A stretch of 64,000 nucleotides of DNA from Pampus argenteus (lineage: Eukaryota; Chordata; Actinopteri; Scombriformes; Stromateidae), in the NCBI GenBank assembly GCA_036937835.1, contig CM072870.1, positions 20,798,001 through 20,862,000 of the forward strand. The letters are read 5' to 3'. Shown one piece after another: positions 1-11,443 of the stretch. Within the stretch, counting starts at the first letter, position 1. Each line of letters starts with the position of its first letter. Made by a program: the position numbers and the translations under genes. Under the pieces are notes generated by a model. The model did no database searches, was not told where the DNA came from, and saw only the letters and a list, made by a program, of their open reading frames with translations.

Positions 1-1550
1 TTCACTCTTTTGCTTTCACACAAATGTTGGCTGCACATTGAATTAGAGGAAAACTTAATGGGTAGGCTACTGATGTTTGTAGCATGAAGTCATGCAGAAC
101 CGGGGCTAACTGAGTGTATGTTATGTTCCCAATTATTGTCAGAAAAGGACTGATGTAGGAAAGAATTGATGCAATAAAGTCAGCAAGTCACTAATGAACC
201 AATAACGAACATTTAAATTAACAGAACAGTCGTGCACGCAGGAGACTGTCTTTACACAAACTCAGATCAAATTGCTCCGGCTGGCCTGGTTTACACCCTG
301 GAAACAATTTGAAATCAATTCAGCAGCATTTAGGATAATGCCCGAGCTTTCACGGCGCTTTCTCTTTCTCTCCCAAATTTATATATACACACTTTGCTGT
401 GATCCTTTCATGCAGCAAAAAGCTTGAGAAAATAAGGAGCGAGATAAAAGCATCTCTTGGAGTGTCAGGAAGTGTAAAAAAAAAAAATCTTGTTTGTTTC
501 AACAATAATAGACGATGTGCAAAGAATATTTTTGATGGAATACTAGAAAAGGACTCAGCGGTGAGTAAATGTGCAGCAGGTTGTCGTCATGTCTCACATG
601 CTCACACTGGGATTTCAGCATCTGGGATTTGGTGGTGGAGGGTCTAACACCACCTTGACTAGGACTGTCTTTGTCAGCTTATTACAGGGAACGTAAACTT
701 TGTGGGTTTTTTTCCACAAATGCACAGTGAGATACACCCTGATGACACAGACACACAGCAATACTTTTGTTTTCATTCTCTAGTCTTTTACGAGAAGCGT
801 GTTTTGAGTCTATTTTGCTCCAATATTCAAGGCCTCGTCGTATTATGTGTCAGACGTCGAGAGCGCGTCGCCTCTTTAGAAGATTCTTCTTTCTTTTTTT
901 CTTCTTTTTTTTGTCTGCAGCTCTCTTGTTTCTCAGCCTGCCAAACATTTCAGTTTCAACTCATTCTCGTCGAATGTAAAAACGCACAAATCAAGTGTTT
1001 TCATCATACACAAAGGTACATTTCGGTAAACACTTGTGTGAGAGTGTGAGGCTTTTCATGAACGTGATTCAGTGTTCACCGAAAAAAAACCAAACAATCT
1101 CAGCATAAACAACTCGACATTTTTAGAAATTTAACATGTTTTTCCTCCCGCAAATGAAGCATCATCATCATCATCATCATCTGCAAAGGATAAGATGTGG
1201 TCAAGCATATTTGTAGAGCATGTTAGATCAGTATATGTTATCAGATGACATTATATTTGGACATTTCACAGTCAATTCTGATTTGCCGTCTGCACCCATG
1301 CATGGACATGCTAAGTACAACATGTATGTTTGTAATATGGGAGCGATGCAGAACCGATTCCTCCAGACAGCACCGGTTACTGTGAGAGGTGGTCAGATCA
1401 GGCCGATGTGAATCAGATCGAATTAAACTCTGATGAGGTGAACCGTGATTGGGTGTTGATCTAAAGCAGCTGGGCGCCTTGGACTGCATCCACACTAAAC
1501 CATGAAAGACAGATTGTAGAACCGTTGCAGACACATACACCCGCAACCAG

Positions 1551-1551
<1 letters not shown>
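1..1551. other. Unique non-coding DNA, AT-rich
   Basis: No gene, exon or transposon is recognisable here. The stretch is ordinary AT-rich DNA with short A and T runs and a perfect (CAT)7 at 1162-1182. The short open frames have no domain and no splice context. Confidence 0.6.
1162..1182. repeat. (CAT)7 microsatellite
   Basis: Seven uninterrupted CAT units are read directly. There is no coding context, so a histidine or methionine repeat in a protein is not implied. Confidence 0.95.

Positions 1552-1582
<31 letters not shown>
1552..1582. repeat. (CA)n microsatellite
   Basis: A 31-base pure CA run is seen directly. The cysteine/valine-rich frames crossing it are artefacts of the repeat. Confidence 0.97.
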
Positions 1583-1584
<2 letters not shown>

Positions 1585-2159
1585 GATCGCACAAATACAC
1601 ACCTCACACGCAAAGGACACAAATAATTTAAAATATAAAGACTGAATACACACATATTCAATCACGTGTGTGTGCTACTAAACTAAAGTATATGTGGGAC
1701 AATATACCTACACACACACTCTGTAATGGATGCACATATTCATGTATGCCTTCATGTGTGCAAATACAATCGCTGATACACTGCAGATTTATTGTTGGAG
1801 GTCCGAACGCTGCCGACAAAATTATTTGCAGATGCCATCCGAGCTGCAAAAATGCTGCACGGCGCATTCTTCTGGCCTCCCACAGAAACCTTTTTTTTTT
1901 TGTTTTTCATTTATGCTCTCAGTAACATCGCATCTCTCTTCAGGATACAGGGTTTAGTAAGAGATCGTCATTACCTAGAAATCTTTCCCACATGCCTGTC
2001 GCATCTTCATCCGGATGTGTGAACTGGGGTCGGGCCGAGAGCAAAGTGGCCCTCTGTGCATCTTCATCCCCGATAAACTCGCGGTATCCTGAAAAAGGCA
2101 TCTTGGTTAATCTAAAGAGGAGCACACGGAGACAGCTTCTCAGCTGACCTGGAAAATGT
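1583..2159. other. Unique non-coding DNA
   Basis: Overlapping short frames occur on both strands, but none has a recognisable domain. Apart from a T run near 1890 I see nothing specific. Confidence 0.5.
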
Positions 2160-2330
2160 AAAGCGACAAGGCAAACAAATGACAATTACAAACACTGATA
2201 ATGTTAATTAAACGCTGCGTATAGAAGCGCTGCAACGCCGCGGCTAATGAAGACCTTTCAGTTAATGAGGAGTACAACGTGATTACGGACAGAGACAAGG
2301 AGTCTTCTGATCACTTGTCAGTGTATTTGC
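2160..2330. promoter_or_regulatory. Candidate conserved non-coding element
   Basis: This is a complex block without simple repeats. It carries TTAATTA at 2204-2210, a palindromic homeodomain-type site, followed by GC-containing sequence and further TAATGA cores. Such composition is typical of vertebrate developmental enhancers. Conservation is inferred, not measured. Confidence 0.28.
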
Positions 2331-2439
2331 ACACACTCTGCACTGTTGTTGTCACCACAATGTTATATCCCCTCGGTGGTTGTTAACACTAATGCCAGTA
2401 CTGAGATTTATGGTAGCCAAAGAGTGTCTAGTGTTTCCC

Positions 2440-2630
2440 CCCTTTAGCTTATCAACATGATCAGATTATCATTAGGGGAATGATGCAGGAGTTTGTGCAG
2501 CCCGCTCTGCAGAACAGAAAACTCATTCTTTAGGCTTTTATGAGGTCTATAAATTTCTATGACGTTCTTCATCATAGCAAGACGGACAAGTGGAAGATAG
2601 TAATCGTCTGTGCCTGTTTTCCTAGAGGGC
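2440..2630. promoter_or_regulatory. Candidate conserved non-coding element
   Basis: Complex sequence without repeats, with ATCATTA and TCATTC homeodomain-like cores and a TGACG half-site. A 62-codon frame on the minus strand lies across it but has no recognisable domain, so I read it as non-coding. Alignment to other fish would decide. Confidence 0.25.
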
Positions 2631-2639
2631 AAAACGTTG

Positions 2640-3148
2640 TTGTGTAGAATTGTGTTTATCGGGGTCTGATGAAGGTCAAAGGGTCTGAAAAAGGAGCAGA
2701 TGTTTGTTGTTCAGAAAACGGCATTCAGAGTAATTATAAACAAATAAATAACAAAACAAAAGGAGGGGACTCAATCATTTTAATACGACTCAATCTCGAA
2801 GGGCCGCGTTATTTTTTGCAGCCAGGCGAAGTTCCGAATCCATCTTTGAGTCTTGAAGCTGTTATATTAACGAACGAGAGCAATTTTTTATGGTTCGGTA
2901 ATGAGCATATGTTTCAGCAGAGTACTTCAAGCTGAGGAGGGGAAGTCAGCTGTCATCCTTTGTGGACTCTAACTATGGAGGTAAGCAATACAAATGGGCT
3001 CTCTCTTATAATGAGATGTTAGCCCAAGTATCACATAGAGCTTTTAATCGTCCGTAACACGCTCTGTGGGAAGATAAAGTGAGATAACAAGCTAAGTGTT
3101 GGAGTTCAAAGGAAGTCTTACAGAGAGAATCACACTATGATGTCGGCC

Positions 3149-3155
<7 letters not shown>
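2640..3155. other. Unique non-coding DNA
   Basis: No gene or repeat family recognised. An 88-codon plus-strand frame at 2669-2935 has no domain and no splice sites of note. Confidence 0.45.

Positions 3156-3184
<29 letters not shown>
3156..3184. repeat. (TG)n microsatellite
   Basis: A pure TG run of about 29 bases is seen directly. Confidence 0.97.
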
Positions 3185-3239
3185 TGGCCTTTGCAGAATT
3201 AATCTACAGTGTTTATTATAAACAGGTTTATTATAAACG

Positions 3240-3480
3240 TTGTTTTTATTTGTTTTTTTTTAAGATGGTAGATATATTTTCACTGACATGTGGCTGTCTT
3301 TTAATTGATAATTACAAATTAATATTTCATTTTTAATTATCTAAACATAGATGCTGTTTTTTTGTAAAGTATATATATATATATAAAGTTTTTATGTTAT
3401 CAATCTGCAGATATTTCATCATGAAATAGACACACGTTTTTTTTTTTGTTTTTTTTTTATAAATGTACAAGTTTTCTCCA
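3240..3480. repeat. AT-rich low-complexity tract with (AT)8
   Basis: T runs and a short (AT)n at 3370-3385 make up most of this interval. It is consistent with slippage-prone intergenic DNA. Confidence 0.8.
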
Positions 3481-4516
3481 CTTGAACTTTTATTTGTAGG
3501 ACTTGGCACAAAAAACAAATATTGATATTTTTTTTCGAGGCATCGCATCAAAGTTAGAAATGTCAGTATCGTGACAACACTATTTCGAGTATACACCTTA
3601 AGGGGAGTTCCGCTTCCTATACGCTGTTTCCACCGCGTGTATCGACAATAAATTAATGGACTCTTGTAGCACTCAGCACTCACATTGATTTCAAGGTGTA
3701 CTCTTGCCCATATATGGCTTTCTGAATAACCCTTTAAGGTGCAGGAAGAGTGCTCAGACAGTCCACCGCAAGGATGAAGCTCTGTCTGGATAAATATTTC
3801 AACACTTGGACTTTGTTTATTGATTGGGGCAGTAATTTCCACACATGCCACCCCGGGGAGACAGGCACTAATGATGCTGGTTCCACCATGTCCAGCCAAG
3901 GCTTTCCCACAAAGACATACACTCCCAAGTCTCAGGCCTGTGAATTATGGGATAAAACATTAACAGCTTTAGAAAGTGTTGCGCATGTTTCTTTTTTTTT
4001 TTCTTTGCCACGAACAAAAGTCTGGTGTCTCTCGTCAGCAGGGGCCCAAAGAGGGTAATGGCATCTTTGGTTTGAAGCCAAAACTACCCAGTGGAAGACG
4101 ATAAAGATGTATGAAAAAAAAAGTTTTTAACACTTTCACTTTTACACCAATGAGTGTAAAGTTGCGATCTGATAAAAAAAAATAAAAAAAATAATTGCAA
4201 CTGTTGGTAATTATGGTCTTTATAAGTGTTATGGAACAAATAAACATTGTGGTGGAAGATATATTTTTCTCTGTCTGCAATGACGGCCCTGAAATTGCAG
4301 TAACACTAACAGAAATGCACCGTCTCACATTAGGTAAATTCCTTCGCTTCCTACCGTCTCACAGCCTTTGGCATTGCCGGCTGCTGATGCATTTGCCCAA
4401 AAGCACACTGATGTCTTGTCACTTTTCTTGCCTCTGGCAGAGGAACCACTCTAAATCCCAATTGTTTGTATGCATGTCTTCGCCTGTGCCCCTTTAAAAG
4501 GGAGCCGTATTGGATT
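3481..4516. other. Unique non-coding DNA
   Basis: Frames of about 100 codons occur on both strands, but they show no domain, codon structure or splice context. Short A and T runs are scattered through the stretch. Confidence 0.45.
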
Positions 4517-4543
4517 TGTGTGTGTGTGTGTGTGTGTGTGTGT
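4517..4543. repeat. (TG)n microsatellite
   Basis: A pure TG run of about 27 bases is seen directly. Confidence 0.97.
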
Positions 4544-4859
4544 CCCCATGGGCTCCATAAAGAGTAAAATATCTCATGAAGACACTAGCCGCATGCTGTG
4601 AGGATAGCGGTTTAATATATGTTACTGTGTCTCACATCCTCTGGGGTGATGAGGTGATGAGAGCTAGTTTTCCCACCTGTGGGGCGACAGTAACAATTTG
4701 TGCTAACGCTAAGGCAAGTCGGCCTAGCCTCGGCAGCAGGAGAGCAGTGGGGGGCGGGGGCAGGGGAAGGGTGGTGGTGGTGGTGCTGCTGTTACTCAGA
4801 CGTGCTAATTACCTCTCCGGTAAAGTGTACAGTGACTTCCCCCCCTCTCCCCTTGGCCT

Positions 4860-5130
4860 GGCGCCTCACACCATCAACATAATGAGAACATAACTTTTTA
4901 TTCTGAATACCTAAATATCTCCTTAAGTGATCGATAATGTGCATCATCATAAATCACATGTGGGATTGCCTGACATTATACCAGACGTCAATACCGTGTG
5001 CCGCAGAAGACTTTTGAGAGCGACTAATGGTGAGATATAGCTGCCTTTGGGGAGATATGAGGGATATTCATGCATATGTATAGCGTAAAGTTTCTCACCC
5101 CCCGAGCAGTAGTAAGGACCCGGGGTTTGG
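4860..5130. promoter_or_regulatory. Candidate conserved non-coding element
   Basis: A complex repeat-free block with CCTTAAGTG (NK2-homeodomain-like), ATCGATAA and a TGACATTATA stretch. It begins a cluster of three similar blocks up to about 5750. Function is inferred from composition only. Confidence 0.3.
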
Positions 5131-5219
5131 TGCACAAGAGGCACTTCTGGGCCCGCCGTGTGGCATTGGGCCCAGCAGGAAGAGCAGTGTAACCGGTGTC
5201 TGGTGGTGAGCTTGGCCGT

Positions 5220-5460
5220 GAAAATGCACCATTAATTCTTAATGCAATTAAGTCGGCGTCAAGAAGAGAAATTTAGAGAGCGCCTTATTTAGCAAACAGA
5301 GAAGTCTTTTTTAAAAGGGCACTAATCCTGTGATTACTCAGATTTTGAGGGAAATTATTCACAAAGGGGCCACATGGGAAGGGAAACTATGCACACGCTT
5401 AGCTGGCATTTCAGTAAAAGTTTGTTCTCCTTTCTCTTTTCTCTTTTATCTCACTTTGAT
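5220..5460. promoter_or_regulatory. Candidate homeodomain-rich regulatory element
   Basis: Three ATTA/TAAT-type cores fall within about 25 bases at 5230-5252, followed by GATTACTCAG and TTTATCTCACTTTGATAAG. No microsatellite interrupts the block. This density is typical of developmental enhancers, but no binding or conservation data are available here. Confidence 0.33.
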
Positions 5461-5559
5461 AAGTTTCAGATAGTGAAGGTTGAATACACAAGGTATCCCC
5501 GCTGCTGTTGTATTCTCTATTATTTCCAACATCCTGAGTGAACGGGGCAAGAGAGTTTA

Positions 5560-5745
5560 GTGTAGCTTATCGAGTAATAAATAGCCCCTGCTCCGTGATG
5601 GTTTTTAAAGGCTTCTGGAGCACGGAGCTCCAGCTCTCCAGTGGCACCACATGCGATCAGCCGCAATCATTACTTGTTCCTTGGAGTTGAACAGGGATTA
5701 TCCTGCAGCAGCTCCTGGCCTGTGGGTTCGAATTGTAAAAAAATA
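5560..5745. promoter_or_regulatory. Candidate conserved non-coding element
   Basis: Complex sequence with a self-complementary GGAGCTCC core near 5626 and CAATCATTA. A TGGGTTCGAATTG motif near 5721-5733 resembles a tRNA B box, but no cloverleaf can be built around it. Confidence 0.27.
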
Positions 5746-5816
5746 AGATTCGACACAACACGGCTCGTTGTGGATTTGATTGACCAAAAATAATGTTCAC
5801 GTTTGAAAAAGTGACA

Positions 5817-5842
5817 TGTGTGTGAGTGTGTGTGTGTGTGTG
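5817..5842. repeat. (TG)n microsatellite with one GA interruption
   Basis: Read directly; the run is broken once by GAGTG near 5824. Confidence 0.95.
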
Positions 5843-5849
5843 CATATGC

Positions 5850-6480
5850 ATTTACCGAACACCGCGCTGAATGAAATGTAATGTAAAATGTGTGTTGAAA
5901 ATACTAAATGAAAATACTTTTAAAATAGTTTCATCCACATTAATAGATACATTTCCAGTAAAGTGATTCATAAACATAACATATACCTTTATTTATTTCT
6001 TTTTTTTTAATCATATTTTGCTGAGAATAAATTAATTAATCATTTGTTGGTTTATTAATCCTTGATAACAATCATTCACACTGTGGCAAAAGGAATATAA
6101 AACACAGCCTACAGTGATATTTAAATATATGATTATGGCTCACTATCATGATATTTGTTAAAATGATGAAACAGCACTAATTCTTCTTTTCATCACATAT
6201 TATAAACACTCCCAATTAATCCCCATGACTGATGCTGCTAAATACAATGAATGAACATCAGCTAATGTTCATTTCCTGTCATAAATTAATGCATTTTCAA
6301 CCCCTTTTTTATTTATTTATTTTTTTTTTTGTTTGATATCTCTGATTCTCCATATTTTTTTATACTTTTTTTTTTTTTTATCTTTACTGTTAAATCTGAA
6401 AAAAAAAATCCCTCAAATAGTGAGGACAAGACAGCAGCCTTAACTATTAAGCATTTCTTTTTTTTTTTTTTTTTGCTCCT
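5850..6480. other. AT-rich low-complexity DNA
   Basis: This stretch is dominated by T and A runs, for example 6321-6332 and 6367-6380, with a T16 run at 6458-6473. I see no gene or transposon ends. The lysine-rich minus-strand frame is an artefact of the T runs. Confidence 0.7.
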
Positions 6481-6584
6481 TAGTATGCACATAGTATTGT
6501 GATGGACTTGGGAATACAGCTGTGGAGGCACCTGCAGGTTCATTTGCAAGCTAGCATTCAAAATCTCTAAGGAATCGTTTCAAA

Positions 6585-6670
6585 CTCCTGATTGGACACC
6601 TGTCAGCTCCTCCGATTTACCAGACATTATTAAATTGTAGCTAATGATTGGTAAATTTCAGCCAATCACA
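6585..6670. promoter_or_regulatory. Cluster of three CCAAT-type motifs
   Basis: ATTGG occurs at 6591-6595 and 6647-6651, and CCAAT at 6662-6666. The last two form the inverted pair GATTGG...CCAATC. NF-Y binds such boxes in promoters and enhancers. No TATA box or CpG island accompanies them, so an enhancer is as likely as a promoter. Confidence 0.25.
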
Positions 6671-6894
6671 TGGATTGACAAGAGGACTCCATAAAGAGAG
6701 GAATTTGTGTCAGCGCTGCTGTGCAGAAGGTGAATGCTCAGTAAATTAGTGTCTGTATGGATAATACATTTGATCCTGATTAGTGCATGCAACATGTCAG
6801 CATATTTTGAGAAATGCTGACAACAAGCAGAACATCCTCTAAGAGCAGTCAAAAGTTTTTGTATGTGCAAGTATTTCACGGGCATAGGAAAAAA

Positions 6895-6895
<1 letters not shown>

Positions 6896-6940
<45 letters not shown>
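6896..6940. repeat. Long (TG)n microsatellite
   Basis: A 45-base pure TG run is seen directly. It is followed by a short purine stretch rich in GA. Confidence 0.98.
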
Positions 6941-6941
<1 letters not shown>

Positions 6942-7022
6942 AGAGAAAGAGAGAGAGACAGAGTGCGTGGGTGTATGTTGTGTACAAGGCCTTTGTGAAA
7001 GCGTGTTCTGTTCATGCATGTT

Positions 7023-7059
7023 TGTGTGTGTGTATGTATGTATGTGTGTGTGTGTGTGT
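7023..7059. repeat. (TG)n/(TGTA)n compound microsatellite
   Basis: TG units are interrupted by three TATG units. The interruptions suggest an older, decaying locus. Confidence 0.93.
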
Positions 7060-7206
7060 TTCTCTGCTGTCCCAGAGGGAGGGTGCTGAATAACAGGCCC
7101 TTTTTGACAGGCTGGGACGCTGAGAGCTGTCAGCCCCCCCTCGCCAGGCCTGGGATGAGTAGTGAGAAAGAGAAAGGGAGAGGAAGTGATAGAGACAGAG
7201 AGGAAT

Positions 7207-7212
<6 letters not shown>

Positions 7213-7242
<30 letters not shown>
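7213..7242. repeat. (GA)n microsatellite
   Basis: A 30-base GA run is read directly, preceded by degenerate GA-rich sequence from about 7160. The serine/leucine-rich minus-strand frames here are repeat artefacts. Confidence 0.97.
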
Positions 7243-7244
<2 letters not shown>

Positions 7245-7259
7245 GGGACTGGGGGGCTC

Positions 7260-7925
7260 CATGTGTTTAGACTAATAGGAGGCCAGCGTTCAGCTTTTCC
7301 TCCAGCAAGAACAGACAGTTGAAATCTCTGGGCAGTTAGCACAGCGCTGCCTCTCAAAGATTTCCTGTCAGATCATGTCTATAAGAGGGGAAGAGGTTCT
7401 CAATAGCAAAGGGAGGAAAAAGGAGAAGAAAAAAAAAAAGAAACAGCACCTGGAAAAATTGAAAAATCTGGCTTCATGAGCATCGAGCAGCCTGAATGCA
7501 GTTCTAAAGTTCGGCTTGACAAGGCACACGTGCACTCTTTCAATATTTGACCATTTAAATCAGAAAGGGGGGAAAATAGAGGCTTATGATGCCAAAGCAG
7601 TTAATAACAGGAACATTGGGACGTTCAGGATTGACCAGATGGGACGGTGTCTTTAACCTTCAGGTCTGAATGCAGTCGTTTTAACCGCTTTTTCATCTTT
7701 ATGAGGCATAAATTCAGATGGAGAAATGCAGATATGTTGACATCCAGAATTAAAGTGTGCTATACGTCAAAAATATTAAACTGATTAAATAAAATGAGGG
7801 TTACATTTATAGTAGTAGTAGTATAGGTGAATCATGCTGCTACACTTTACATTTCATGAAAATATTTTCAATTATTTTATTCTACAAATTGATGCATTTC
7901 ATTTTATAAAACTGTCGAATGGTGA
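7260..7925. other. Unique non-coding DNA
   Basis: Nothing coding is seen. The interval holds an A-rich stretch near 7425-7442 and otherwise plain sequence. Confidence 0.5.
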
Positions 7926-7928
7926 ATT

Positions 7929-7966
7929 TGTTTATTTATTTATTTATTCATTTATTTATTTATTTT
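7929..7966. repeat. (TTTA)n microsatellite
   Basis: About nine TTTA units with one TTCA variant are seen directly. Confidence 0.95.
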
Positions 7967-8214
7967 ATAAATCTTTAATTGCACACAGTCACATGTCTCT
8001 GGTCAGATTAGACGTTTAAAACAAATCTACAAAAAAAATATCATCAGCAAAATGAGAAGGCGCTTTTAACCGATCTGCACACATCGGTGCGTATTAATCC
8101 AGGCTGATTGTCCTCCATATATTTGTACATATCCAAAACAAATATTATCTTTGGTTTGTTTATTTTTCATATTACACTGGTCCCTGCAATAAAACATGTT
8201 TACAAAATGCTCTC

Positions 8215-8370
8215 ATTTGGTTGCAAGAGATGCCGACAGCACTGACCTTGAGCCCATTATAAAGCGCCTTTTCTGATTTCTAAATATTTAATTGCATCCT
8301 GTTATGTAAATGATGCAAGACTCAAATATCAATTATAGCACACATTGTGTACAACAGTGCTGACGTTGTG
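8215..8370. promoter_or_regulatory. Candidate regulatory element with bZIP sites
   Basis: A perfect TTATGTAA (PAR-bZIP/NFIL3 type) at 8302-8309 is followed at once by TGATGCAA (C/EBP-ATF composite type) at 8311-8318. The surrounding sequence is complex and repeat-free. Binding is inferred from motif identity. Confidence 0.3.
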
Positions 8371-8519
8371 TGGCGACTCTTAGTTTTTTTTTTTTTATCT
8401 TTAGATAATTGAGGTATTATGTAGACATAGAGCCTAGAAAGGGTTTAGAAAGCTACCACCTCGCAGAAATGTGGAATGACATTATTTAATGCAAAAGTAA
8501 AATGTCAAAATTACCATGC

Positions 8520-8780
8520 ATTGCTAATTGGATGCTTTATCTCCAGTTTTAGAGTTTGGGGTTCCTCATATAATGAATAGTGTGCATGGCATGATATCAA
8601 ATGCAAATATCAACAAAGTGTTTCTTTCTGAATCATATTCCAGATCATGCAGTCACATTCATTTGCAGTCAATTCTCCACCAAGGCTACACAGACAAAAA
8701 ACGTAAATTTCATCTAATTAGCAAAACCTGCAACAGGAAGACAGATAGTCAGATAGTTTAAACATACTGTTGGCAGCGAG
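8520..8780. promoter_or_regulatory. Candidate element with octamer and SOX site
   Basis: An exact POU octamer ATGCAAAT lies at 8601-8608 and ACAAAG, a SOX core, at 8613-8618. On the minus strand the order is SOX then octamer with a 4-base spacer, resembling SOX-POU composites. A 77-codon frame here has no domain and is read as chance. Confidence 0.3.
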
Positions 8781-8789
8781 ACGTGACTT

Positions 8790-9550
8790 GCAGATCGCCA
8801 TAATTCTTTAGATTCATTTGAGCCGAAAGTTAATCTGATCTGGAGATTATCATAAGCCAAAATAATGGCGTCCACTTCCTGACAGCGCCCTTCAACCCGA
8901 ACCCAGCAGATGAGTCATGCAGAAAGAGCTCACCGTGGATCACAGTACACTTAAGATTATGCAGTCTTTGATTTAAAAGGTTCGACAGTCTCAGTCCAAA
9001 CGGCAATAATGAAGCTTGCAAGTTTTAATTGGAATTTTTTTACATTAGCAAGATAAGACAAAAGTTAAATTCTTAATTGGTCATTTTTAATACAAAAAAT
9101 AAAATAAAATAAAAATAAAATAAGTTGTATTATTTTGTAGGAACTGTGAAGGTAAATATCTCATCATTATTCCAGCAGGAACAACTTTTCTATTTGCACC
9201 TTGTCAAAATGATGTTTCTTTTTAATGACCGAGGACAATCATTTACTTTAATTCTTTTTTTCTCTTTGCAAAACAAAACAAAACAAAAAAAAAGAAAAAA
9301 AAAGTGTGCATTGATGACGGCGGCAGAAGAAGTCATAAAAAGATAAAACGTCCTGAAGCGGAAAACAATTAACACACTGACCCATAACACTGACAGCCTT
9401 ACCGGCTTGGCACCGGCGTGCTTTTCGCGGGGCTGTCAAATCTTTAGTTTTCTGTTAGGATGTGTAGGAATGCATCTCTGCTTATTGAATTGTTGAGGGG
9501 GGGGGGACCTTTGCCTGGGGGTTAATACAACAATTTACTCTGGACTGCCT
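8790..9550. other. Unique non-coding DNA with A-rich tracts
   Basis: A-rich repeats (AAAAT near 9101-9123, AAAAC and A runs at 9276-9303) and a G9-10 run near 9497-9507 are the only notable content. No gene is supported. Confidence 0.5.
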
Positions 9551-9559
9551 GTGGATGTG

Positions 9560-9810
9560 TTGCCATGATTTGTTTGGTGAACGTTGTCAGCCTGCAGGGT
9601 TTGGCGCGCTCTCGCCTCCCTGTTATAAGTGGGATGAGATGTAGTGTAGTTCCAGGGGAGCTCCATCATTTGCCTCCCACAGTAACTCTGTTTAATAAGT
9701 CAATGTAAATGAAAGATGGCTCAATGAATCACGAATTTGTTTTCTATCACATCATCCTCACTCAGTTTTCATTTCATCCATCTCGAGTGTACTTTGGCTG
9801 CAAATAAGTG
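9560..9810. promoter_or_regulatory. Candidate conserved non-coding element
   Basis: Complex sequence without repeats, including TTTAATAAGTCAATGTAAATG and several ATCA/TGAATCA cores. Proposed from composition only. Confidence 0.27.
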
Positions 9811-9848
9811 TAGTAAAATGCAGCATCTTCCTACTGAACACAGTTATT

Positions 9849-9875
9849 CATATATATATATATATATATATATAT
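9849..9875. repeat. (TA)n microsatellite
   Basis: A pure TA run of about 27 bases is seen directly. Confidence 0.97.
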
Positions 9876-9879
9876 TCCA

Positions 9880-11355
9880 ATATGCATTTAATATGTATTA
9901 AAGGTAACCATTATAATCCTGCAATCATACAAGTATCTGTTACACTCAGACTTGTGGGAATACAGCTTATTTATTATTCTAATGCAACCTCCACCTCTGC
10001 ACCTCTGCCATTTCTTTATGCTTCAAGTGTCAATGGAGCATAATGAGGTTTATATTTAGCTGTTTTCTGTGTACTGCTTCAACCTAAAGTTTCAGTGCAA
10101 GTCACAATCTGTCAAAACAAAGAAGGTCCTCTTTTTTCAAACACCTCTTCTCAATACAAATTATTCGTTCCTGTAGGATGTTTTTTTCGGTTTCGGTCAG
10201 ATCGTCAACATTCAGCAGTTTTTTTTTTGTTGTTTTTTTTTGTTTGTTTTTTTTGGTCCCGCCTGTTCCTGTGCAGTGACAATAATGACCAATCACAGAG
10301 CCGCAAGGGCTCGATTGTAGATTGTGTTTTACTGGAAATAATATTCGGTGCCTTCAAATTTAAAAAAGTAATGTTAAATTAAAATCCAGATAAATATCTG
10401 GAGGTGTCAAATATATCTTCAGTGATGGTATCAGACAAATATCAGGTTGCAACAACACAATGTACCACTGATATTGAGAAGTTATGAGGCAGTTTTTTTT
10501 CTTTTTGCCAAATACAGGTAGAATCATCACCTTCCCTTTCATCAGGATAACCGCAGCTGGAAAAAGACTGAGGAAAGGACCGTCTGCTGGCAGGTATGAT
10601 TGTACTTCAACACAATGTTATCATCCGGACACAGTTTAGTCGAACATTTGGAGAAAATCTTTTTTTTTTTGCTCGATCTTTGGCTGTCTGCTGGGGCTGC
10701 GAGGCAGCTGTTGGGAGACTCGCCACCTGGTGAGCAGCTTTGAAGTACACTTTGAGGATTAAATTATTCATTCAGGATGGCGACATATATCCAGCTTTGC
10801 CTCAGACTGTGGAGAAGATTTTGCCTCCTGCAGCTTCAGCTTTTACCGGACAGCCAACTTTCATCCCACTTTAGAATAATAAAGTGTAAAAGTCGAAATT
10901 CTTTGTAGACGAGAGTTAATAATAAATTCACATGTTGTCTCGTGGTAACGGAGATTACGGTGATCATGAGCATGATAAAAATCATTTCTGCACACGAAAT
11001 GTTTTACGATTGTTCGACTTTTCAACATGTCAGCAGGACTCCCCAGACTGTGTCCAACATCAGTGCTTTAAAAGGAAATATTTCAACTGTTGGTTTGACT
11101 TTTAATGCAGCTACAGCACTTTGGAGGAAAATATCCATGTTCATGCACAACAGTTTGAGGCTACACATAGAAAAAAAAAACAATTTAGATTTTATTAATA
11201 CATGTGGGTGATTGACAAGAAATTAAACACAGCAAGTAGACCTGGAACTATTATGCCTAATATATATATATATAATATGTTTGATCGCCCGTCCGAGTGT
11301 TTATTTCTTTCTCAGCCTGGTGGGCTTGTAAGCAAACAAGTGAGATATTGTGGAG

Positions 11356-11358
<3 letters not shown>
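9880..11358. other. Unique non-coding DNA with T runs
   Basis: T-rich tracts at 10215-10255 and 10659-10671 and a short (TA)n at 11258-11273 are present. The sequence near 10700-10860 is more complex. No exon or transposon can be supported. Confidence 0.5.

Positions 11359-11443
<85 letters not shown>
11359..11443. repeat. 85-bp (TA)n microsatellite
   Basis: TA units run without interruption except one TACA near 11427-11430. The tract is fully self-complementary and would extrude as a cruciform or cause slippage. The Tyr-Ile repeat frames across it are artefacts. Confidence 0.98.

Noticed and set aside
5715..5740. tRNA B-box-like TGGGTTCGAATTG
   Set aside because: No A box at the right distance and no cloverleaf can be drawn; a lone B-box match is common by chance.
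6863..7262. Cysteine/valine-rich and serine/leucine-rich frames on both strands
   Set aside because: They are translations of (TG)n and (GA)n microsatellites, not proteins. The same applies at 1461-1600, 29518-29742, 48075-48371 and 52466-52536.
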